DNA from: Limnomonas spitsbergensis
Taxonomy: Eukaryota; Chlorophyta; Chlorophyceae; Chlamydomonadales
Assembly (NCBI GenBank): GCA_037349105.1
Contig: JAYJMM010000124.1
Location: 4,882,001-4,946,000 of the forward strand
Direction of reading: 5' to 3'
Length of the DNA stretch: 64,000 bases
A program made the translations under genes and the position numbers. The notes beneath the pieces were generated by a model that was not told the origin of the DNA, searched no databases, and saw nothing but the letters and a program-made list of their open reading frames with translations. Every line of letters begins with the position of its first letter. Positions within the stretch are counted from its first letter, which is position 1. Below, in pieces: positions 58,363 through 64,000 of this stretch.

Positions 58363-58704
58363 ATGAGCGGGATAGGGGCTGTAGAAGTGCCCAAAGTCGC
58401 TCCAGAGATTGAGAAGGATAGTGTTGCTAAGAACACAAGGGGTGCTCTAGCAGCAAAGGTTGCGCCAGTTGGAGCCTCAGTTGCTTGGACCTCGTCTGAT
58501 CATTCAGTGTCGTTTGTGCAACCCAAGCCTTTGTGGCAACAGATGTATGATAGGGCTGGACCAGCAAGTAAAGCATGCCTGGATAAGCTAAGGCTCAAGC
58601 AAGAGATGGTTGAGCAGGCGATGTCAGCTTTGGAAAGCAGACAAGAAGCATGCAACCTTGAGGAATTTGACAAGACGCTGACCACAATTCCTCATGGAAG
58701 ATGA
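58363..58704 (+). CDS. Short ORF overlapping the gag-like ORF
   Basis: 113 codons from ATG at 58363; the frame is open from 58321. It ends FDKTLTTIPHGR at TGA. The next ORF starts 11 nt before this stop in the +1 frame (ATGGAAGATGA overlap). The last residues are helical and charged (SALESRQEACNLEEFDKTL) and run naturally into MEDERNEAIKEAL of the next ORF, so the two are probably one gag protein joined by a +1 frameshift, a small indel or termination-reinitiation. No recognised domain. Confidence 0.6.
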   Translation: MSGIGAVEVPKVAPEIEKDSVAKNTRGALAAKVAPVGASVAWTSSDHSVSFVQPKPLWQQMYDRAGPASKACLDKLRLKQEMVEQAMSALESRQEACNLEEFDKTLTTIPHGR

Positions 58705-61666
58705 GAGGAACGAAGCCATTAAAGAAGCCCTGATTGCGTCACCTGCCCAGGTTCCAAGGAAGTTCATTGACGTGGAAACAGGAAAAGAGGTGGTAATGCA
58801 ATATGACAACCCTGTATATATGTACCTCAAGAAGGAGAGTCGCAAGTATGCTTCCACTGGGACGCCGTCTAAGATGACGCAGGTTACCCGACTTGCAGAA
58901 CAGAGTGTTGTAACTGAGGTTGAGGGAGGGTCTCAGTCAGGGTCCGCTACGTCAGTGGCCGCGCCCCAGAGAGCACCTGAACTGTCCCCTGCTGTGCACG
59001 TTTCAATGCCTTTTGCGGTGCACGAGCCCATGGCGCAGAATGCACCCGTGCATGTGCCTCTTGCGGACATCCCAGTATTCGTGCCTGTTGCTGCTGTCGC
59101 CTCTGTCCCTCCTTCCAATGCTGCGCCTGTTCAGGGTGCATCTGTGAGGAGAGAAGGTCATGGTGTGGAATCTGGATCATCATATCCGCCGCCGCCACCG
59201 CCGCCGCCGCAAGTTCCTGCAAGGTCGGCTGGACAGATGCACAACGTACCAGTCTACCCACAGTCTGGACGGTATGAAGATTCTGTGCCACGGATGCAAG
59301 GTTTGGCGTCCGTGTCGGAAGAGCCTGAAGGTGAAGGATCTGGGGGAAGCACCGGGGATGATGTCACCGCTGGAGAACCCCAAGCACAAGGTAACCGCTT
59401 CACGGGACCTGCTGCATCACAGTCGTTTCATACGGCTGTGGGCACTGAGCATTCTAATTGGAATACTCCTATTACTCAGGGCTTAGTTGGTTCTGGTCTG
59501 GATAGTGCCCGGGTTAGAGCAGCTCGGGAGAGGGCGGCTCTTGCCCAGAGACTGTTGCAGGAATATGATCGCCGGCAGCAAGGTGAGGATGCAGCTAGAA
59601 ACGCTGCAATGACCATTGAGCCCCTGCGGGCAGGCACCAGAGGTACGGCAGCTGCACCGTCCCAGGAACGCAGCCATCAAGAGCCGTCCCAGGAGGATCA
59701 GAGTAGGTGCAGGCCTACTCAGCAAGTACCTAGAGAGCCTACATGGAATGGGTTTCCATCTGTGAGAGATTCTAGTCAGAATCAAAGAGAGCACCGGTTC
59801 TCTGGTCAAGGTCAGGGCACCAATCAGGGTCAAGGGCAAGATCAAAACCAAGGTCAGTCGCATGGGCAAGGCATGAATCAGAACCTGCGGTATGGACAGC
59901 AATACCGAGGTGAGTTCCACGGTGGTGGGACAGGAACTGGCTATAGTCAGGGACTAGGAGGCAACCAGCCGCTTGGTGGTGGACCACCTTCAGGTGGGGG
60001 CCAGCCTACAGGCAATCGCTGGGTGTCGAGACATGGTGTCTTGCAAGAGCCTGCAGCTTCATATGGGGGTCCTCCCAGAGGAGGAGATCCTGGTGGACGA
60101 CCTGATTCAGAAAGTGCCACACCAGGTCCATTGAATTGGCTGACTGATGTCAAATTGGATGGGAAGACTGTGATTGACTCGTCAAAGGTTGTTGAATTTT
60201 CAGCGACTGAGAGCATTATCTCTCACCGGATATGGGAGCGATCACTCAGGTTGTTCTGGGGGAATAACATGCACAGGCTGCACGATGCTGTGTCTGCCCA
60301 GGTGAGCATCATCATGAGCACAATTCTGCCAGCAGGGGTCGCTTTTCTCAAGAAGCACTTTGCTGAGCTAGAATATCTGTGCCCCAGTGCAATGCCGCCC
60401 ATGGTGAGAGCCATTGAGGGAAGGGACGGCAGTACCAGGAATGACTTCCTGCAGGATGGCACTCAAACCATCATGGGGAATATGAGGAGGAATAAGATGA
60501 TCCTGATGGGGGTCGAGGAGGCTGGGGTAAGGGAGTACGAGCCTTATCCATTACAGGATGAGCCTTACAGCTTTATTGAAGCTCTGCTGATGGTGGCGAA
60601 GCGCTACCTCAACATTGCAACGTCGGCCGAAATGGCTATCTGGACCCAGGGGTGCATCATGGGTAAGCAGAACCAGCTTGACAGGACGGTGCTCGTCAGT
60701 GAGAACCCCAAGCAGTTTGGGGTCAGGTGTCTTTCAGTTTACTCAGCGTTCCAGGGGTCTAACAAGATTGCTTACAATGGGACCATTGAGAGGACATCTA
60801 TCATTGATGTGATCATGCGTGGTGTACCAGTGTACCTCCAGGAGGTGTGTGAGTGGGAGCTTCAGGGTTTGGGTGTTGAAGATGACAACTTCAGCGTCCA
60901 GACGAGTGTGATCATTGAGGCCATGCAGAATGCCTATGAGTACCGTGTGAGGACACAGGTCAGGAAGGGTATCATGTATGAGGATCTGGCTGCAGAGGGG
61001 AGCAAAGATACTGGAAGAAGAAACCAGAATTCTGGTCAGCATGCTACACCTCGGAGTAACGCCACTGAGGTGAGATCAGGTGCAGGGGGTTACCCTAGCA
61101 CTATGCACCCGCATCGCGGCCCGAGCGCCAGATCATCCAGGCCTTTCCAGGCTGGAAGAGGAGGAGGTGGGTACAGCAATGTGCAGCGACCAACAGGATC
61201 GGGTTACCCTTCCAACAGACCAATGGCAGTTAAAAATTGTCAGATCTGTCACGGTGATCACTACCTGGATAAGTGTGATCAGTTGCCTGCTTTCCTGGCT
61301 TCTGCGGCCAGAGGTAGGGCGATGGAGGCTGCAGAGAAAGGACCAAAGTTCGCTGCAGCCAAATCTGCAGCGGACGGCGCGCCTATGCCAACTGCTGCAG
61401 TGGCAAGGGCGCAGGTGGATCCAGGTGAACTGCAGAGGGCTGTGCCATATGTGTCCTTAGGGCCTGAGTACATGCCAGAGGCAGAGGTAAAGTTCAATCT
61501 GGACAATCACTATGCCGCGTGTGTGGTAGAGGAGGAGCAGAGTGGGGTTAGGTTCCAACAGCAGGAGCAAGGTGAGGACTATGAGCACAGAAATGATGCT
61601 GCCTACAGAAGCTTTATGCGCATGCAACAGAGTACCGCGGTGAGGAAGTTCACAGTGCGCAGCTAG
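58694..61666 (+). CDS. Gag-like protein with CCHC-type knuckle, 990 codons
   Basis: One uninterrupted frame. Residues 1-50 are helical; 90-350 are Pro/Ala/Gly/Ser-rich with a PPPPPPPP run; 370-430 hold G-Q repeats (GQGQGTNQGQGQDQNQGQ). A folded domain spans about 475-780 (from NWLTDVKLDGKTVID through FGVRCLSVYSAFQGSNKI to VIIEAMQNAYEYRVRTQVR), and a knuckle CQICHGDHYLDKC sits near residue 860 (CX2CX3HX4C, one residue shorter than the retroviral spacing). Layout fits a retroelement gag or nucleocapsid-like protein, but I do not recognise the central domain. It shows no similarity by eye to the gag at the left end of the window. A 990-codon frame without stops argues for recent function. Confidence 0.7.
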   Translation: MEDERNEAIKEALIASPAQVPRKFIDVETGKEVVMQYDNPVYMYLKKESRKYASTGTPSKMTQVTRLAEQSVVTEVEGGSQSGSATSVAAPQRAPELSPAVHVSMPFAVHEPMAQNAPVHVPLADIPVFVPVAAVASVPPSNAAPVQGASVRREGHGVESGSSYPPPPPPPPQVPARSAGQMHNVPVYPQSGRYEDSVPRMQGLASVSEEPEGEGSGGSTGDDVTAGEPQAQGNRFTGPAASQSFHTAVGTEHSNWNTPITQGLVGSGLDSARVRAARERAALAQRLLQEYDRRQQGEDAARNAAMTIEPLRAGTRGTAAAPSQERSHQEPSQEDQSRCRPTQQVPREPTWNGFPSVRDSSQNQREHRFSGQGQGTNQGQGQDQNQGQSHGQGMNQNLRYGQQYRGEFHGGGTGTGYSQGLGGNQPLGGGPPSGGGQPTGNRWVSRHGVLQEPAASYGGPPRGGDPGGRPDSESATPGPLNWLTDVKLDGKTVIDSSKVVEFSATESIISHRIWERSLRLFWGNNMHRLHDAVSAQVSIIMSTILPAGVAFLKKHFAELEYLCPSAMPPMVRAIEGRDGSTRNDFLQDGTQTIMGNMRRNKMILMGVEEAGVREYEPYPLQDEPYSFIEALLMVAKRYLNIATSAEMAIWTQGCIMGKQNQLDRTVLVSENPKQFGVRCLSVYSAFQGSNKIAYNGTIERTSIIDVIMRGVPVYLQEVCEWELQGLGVEDDNFSVQTSVIIEAMQNAYEYRVRTQVRKGIMYEDLAAEGSKDTGRRNQNSGQHATPRSNATEVRSGAGGYPSTMHPHRGPSARSSRPFQAGRGGGGYSNVQRPTGSGYPSNRPMAVKNCQICHGDHYLDKCDQLPAFLASAARGRAMEAAEKGPKFAAAKSAADGAPMPTAAVARAQVDPGELQRAVPYVSLGPEYMPEAEVKFNLDNHYAACVVEEEQSGVRFQQQEQGEDYEHRNDAAYRSFMRMQQSTAVRKFTVRS

Positions 61667-61677
61667 CGCAATACAAT

Positions 61678-61788
61678 GATGGATGGGATGAGCCGGGTGA
61701 CCCTGATCAAAGCCCAGGGGTTGAAGCACAGGGTTGCTTTGGCTCCAATTACAACTGACATGGAGTACCTGGCACCCATCACCTGACA
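61678..61788 (+). CDS. Small ORF between gag-like and next ORF
   Basis: 36 codons, starting MMDGMSRVTLIKAQG and ending TDMEYLAPIT. It fills most of the gap between its neighbours. Could be real, an exon, or chance. Confidence 0.25.
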
Positions 61789-61791
61789 GCT

Positions 61792-62403
61792 ATGGTTGCA
61801 GTATTAGGGAGTTTTCGAGATGACTTTGCTAAAAAGGGGTCTAAAATTTTTCCAGACGGGTTCCAGGGGAAATCCAGAGTCCCTGCCCCGGTTTCCAAAT
61901 TAGATACACTAGTTACGTTTTCAGTAGCTAAGGATGACTCGCGCAGATCCCGCACAGTTTCAGAGGATACATTTGTGGAGAAAGGTGCAGCTTCTGCATC
62001 ACATTTTCAGACTGAAGTTCCGACCACATTGCTTACGCATCGTCCAGGATCTCGGTGGTCTGAGGTTAGGGTTCCGACGAACATACGGCAGTTAGTGATT
62101 GAACCTACTATATTATCTTCTGACGTTTCGCTGACTTCACAACGCTTGCTATACGATCGATCTGCTTCTTATCGTGTGCCTGCTGCATCTAAACCAGAGC
62201 CTGAGTCTTTTCTGGTGAGTACTCTGCCTGCACCTGACCCTGTGCACATGAGAGCGCTCATTGCTAACGCATCGGATATCGGTGCCTATTTCCGTTCGCT
62301 TACAGGATCCCTGTTTTATTTTGCGAACCCAGAAGAGTCTCCAGATCTACTCCTTCAAGTGAGTACCAGTCTTCAAACTGCACTACCCCTGATTACGGTG
62401 TAG
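61792..62403 (+). CDS. Unrecognised ORF, possibly spliced at 62358/62478
   Basis: 203 codons starting MVAVLGSFRDDFAKKGSK. Middle part WSEVRVPTNIRQLVIEPT, then MRALIANASDIGAYFRSLTGSLFYFANPEE. At 62358 CTTCAA meets GTGAGTAC, a textbook donor, and TTTTGCGCAG precedes an open phase-0 stretch at 62478-62581 (MAIPPPRDRPMVRRWLGEQ...HC) that itself ends in CTG|GTAAGA. So the protein may be spliced rather than end at 62403. I know no homologue. Same direction as the gag-like ORF. Confidence 0.45.
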   Translation: MVAVLGSFRDDFAKKGSKIFPDGFQGKSRVPAPVSKLDTLVTFSVAKDDSRRSRTVSEDTFVEKGAASASHFQTEVPTTLLTHRPGSRWSEVRVPTNIRQLVIEPTILSSDVSLTSQRLLYDRSASYRVPAASKPEPESFLVSTLPAPDPVHMRALIANASDIGAYFRSLTGSLFYFANPEESPDLLLQVSTSLQTALPLITV

Positions 62404-62654
62404 TGGACTCAGTGATTCAGTAGTTAGTGATTATTTGTATAATGCTGAGCACCATTGGTGCCTGTCATTTTGCGCAGATGGCTATCCCACCGCCTCGTGA
62501 TAGGCCGATGGTTAGAAGGTGGCTTGGGGAGCAACACCCCATAGCGTTTCCTCTGGAGTATCGAACCAGTCTTCACTGCTGGTAAGATGGACGTTATAGA
62601 GTCAGGAACTGGCCAAAGCTGCAAAATCATAGAACCACTAACCAATTCAATCAG

Positions 62655-63251
62655 GTGGAGAGATTGCCCCCTCGCCTGTGGCTTGACTCTGTTCAGCCTG
62701 ATGACAGAGCTCGTCACCTACAGCTGTATGCTGAGCGAGCTCCCATCGCGGCACGTGTAGTCGTTGACGAGATGTATAATATATCAGGAGCATTGGAGTT
62801 GCTCAACACTGTAGCCAGCTCGCAGCTCTTGACGTGCGCAATAGGATCTGGCGCTTACAGCATGGAAGGTCTGGTAGCAGGAGGGCCACTTTGGACTGCA
62901 AACATCGGTAGCGTTGGAGTGCTGCTGTGTAGCCCGCACTACCCTGAGGCGCTGCATCTGGTTGAACTGCGTTACATCCTCAGAGGAATGCAGCTAATCA
63001 GGGACAAATGCCTCATTCTTAGAGAGTTCTGGCTATTATACCAGCATCAGCGCTGGAGGCTGCAGGAATGGGCGAGGTCTATGAGAGGTTACTCCGGACC
63101 CGGATTTCCATTAGGGGCAACTGGAGCTATGAGATGGGTCTGCACGACTCTTGACGCCTTCAGAGATAGTGAAGAGCAGCAATGGCCAGGAGCGCCCGTT
63201 CCCCTCATCCCTGGAGACATCGTGTATGGCCCTGCACCTGCTCCACCTTAG
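62655..63251 (+). CDS. Unrecognised ORF 2 of the right-hand unit
   Basis: 198 open codons preceded by an acceptor-like TCAATCAG, with no ATG at the start, so it is probably an exon. It reads VERLPPRLWLDSVQPDD, then ELLNTVASSQLLTCAIGSGA, HLVELRYILRGMQLIRDK and REFWLLYQHQRWRLQEW, and ends PGDIVYGPAPAPP before TAG, with GTAATT immediately after. It has the look of a folded, mixed alpha/beta protein. The preceding candidate exon ends in the wrong phase to join it directly, so either a further exon or independent expression is needed. No family recognised. Confidence 0.5.
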   Translation: MERLPPRLWLDSVQPDDRARHLQLYAERAPIAARVVVDEMYNISGALELLNTVASSQLLTCAIGSGAYSMEGLVAGGPLWTANIGSVGVLLCSPHYPEALHLVELRYILRGMQLIRDKCLILREFWLLYQHQRWRLQEWARSMRGYSGPGFPLGATGAMRWVCTTLDAFRDSEEQQWPGAPVPLIPGDIVYGPAPAPP

Positions 63252-63403
63252 GTAATTGACCTGATACATTAACCTTTGTCTTTCAATTAATGCCTGCGCA
63301 GTTCCCAAGTACTTCAAGTGAGTACTTCTGCGATCAACTAACATCGATCAACCACCGTCTGTTACGGTGTAGTTACTTCCTTGTCAGCAGTAGTTATTTT
63401 GCC

Positions 63404-64000
63404 ATGAGAAGCCTTTCTCATGCCAGGATAACTTCTGGTGTAAATCTTGACAATTATATGTTTATTAGGAAGGCTGCACAATTGATGTCTGGAAGGGCTT
63501 ACCGCCTGGAATATATTGGTAGTTCAGCTGTTGCTTGCATGTTCAGAATTCCTGGCATGGGTGACACAGAACTTAGTGTTGAAGATGCTAGTGCACTGTA
63601 TCCTTCTGCAGGTATAGCAGCAGATAAACCTGTTAACAAATCCTTAGCGCATTACCGCTTTGATGTAAACAAAGAGGTCATCAGGTTGCAGAATAGTAGA
63701 CTGCTGACCTGTATCACACATCTAAAAGATGCTAGGGATGAACTTAACCAGGATTATGATGCGTCTGAAGACCTTACGGTGAACAGAATCTCTGAATTAC
63801 GGTTGACCTGCGAGAGTGCAAAATTAAACATCATCAGTCATCAGCTACTGTTTGATTGGTACAAATACATTGCCATGTCTGAGTTCGAATTCCCTATGCC
63901 TAGAGAATTTGATATTGCTTGGGAAACTGAGGCCAGCCTTAAATGGCAATACCGCCCAACGGTAGAACCTTTATCTGATGATGATGAGATTCTATTGAAT
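63404..64000 (+). CDS. Unrecognised ORF 3, partial, runs off right edge
   Basis: Open from ATG at 63404 to the window end, 199 codons, no stop. It reads MRSLSHARITSGVNLDNYMF, SSAVACMFRIPGMGDTELSV, YRFDVNKEVIRLQNSRLL, then a long helical part (LKDARDELNQDYDASEDL...SELRLTCESAKLNIISHQLL) and an acidic tail EPLSDDDEILLN. No family recognised. It follows the same strand as the preceding ORFs and is AT-richer than the housekeeping genes. Confidence 0.5.
   Translation, partial: MRSLSHARITSGVNLDNYMFIRKAAQLMSGRAYRLEYIGSSAVACMFRIPGMGDTELSVEDASALYPSAGIAADKPVNKSLAHYRFDVNKEVIRLQNSRLLTCITHLKDARDELNQDYDASEDLTVNRISELRLTCESAKLNIISHQLLFDWYKYIAMSEFEFPMPREFDIAWETEASLKWQYRPTVEPLSDDDEILLN

Noticed and set aside
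62582..62654. Intron joining 62478-62581 directly to the 62655 ORF
   Set aside because: The join puts the second ORF out of frame and reaches a stop after about 33 codons.

Overview
The window is nuclear DNA of a photosynthetic eukaryote, most probably a chlorophyte green alga. Nearly every gene is split by short to medium GT-AG introns. Genes face both ways with no operons. The set includes plastid-type tryptophan synthase beta and EPSP synthase with transit-like N-termini, a DWARF27-like carotenoid isomerase, a plant-type gamma PI4-kinase and a plant-type YbaK protein. Assignment to Trebouxiophyceae would be a guess. I recognised no rRNA, tRNA or CRISPR array.

Region 1 (1-10.7 kb) is retroelement territory. 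On the minus strand lies the 5' part of a copia-like gag-protease element: a 458-codon ORF, one in-frame amber codon, then at least 1,020 open codons running off the left edge. A decayed second copy lies in opposite orientation at about 6.2-8.6 kb. Two direct copies of a ~680-bp repeat carrying inverted repeats and hairpins (5066-5745 and 10014-10695) bracket that decayed copy.

Region 2 (12-57 kb) is a housekeeping gene block: trpB (-), URM1 (+), YbaK-domain protein (-), mitochondrial-type bL17 (-), EPSP synthase (+), gamma PI4-kinase (+), TMX2-like thioredoxin (-), D27-like isomerase (+), CW-zinc-finger/AT-hook protein (+), an uncertain spliced gene (+), a HEI10/CCNB1IP1-like meiotic RING protein (+) and a QRICH2-like (DUF4795) flagellar-type coiled-coil protein (-). 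I rebuilt most of these exon by exon; each model keeps an open frame across all junctions and totals a whole number of codons. Three pairs are divergent with short spacers. The introns hold a 2.6-kb 24-bp minisatellite (trpB), a 39-bp array (URM1), about 17 copies of a short MITE with hAT-like ends, and decayed tandem copies of neighbouring exons in trpB, EPSPS and the QRICH2-like gene. A non-LTR retrotransposon remnant sits at 40.8-41.9 kb.

Region 3 (57-64 kb) looks like a different mobile or virus-like unit running off the right edge. It has a leader, a short ORF overlapping a 990-codon gag-like ORF with a CCHC-type knuckle, then several unrecognised ORFs in the same direction, some with splice-like boundaries. 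This is the best place to look for something undescribed. HEI10-like and QRICH2-like genes together suggest, without proving, that the organism keeps meiosis and a flagellate stage.
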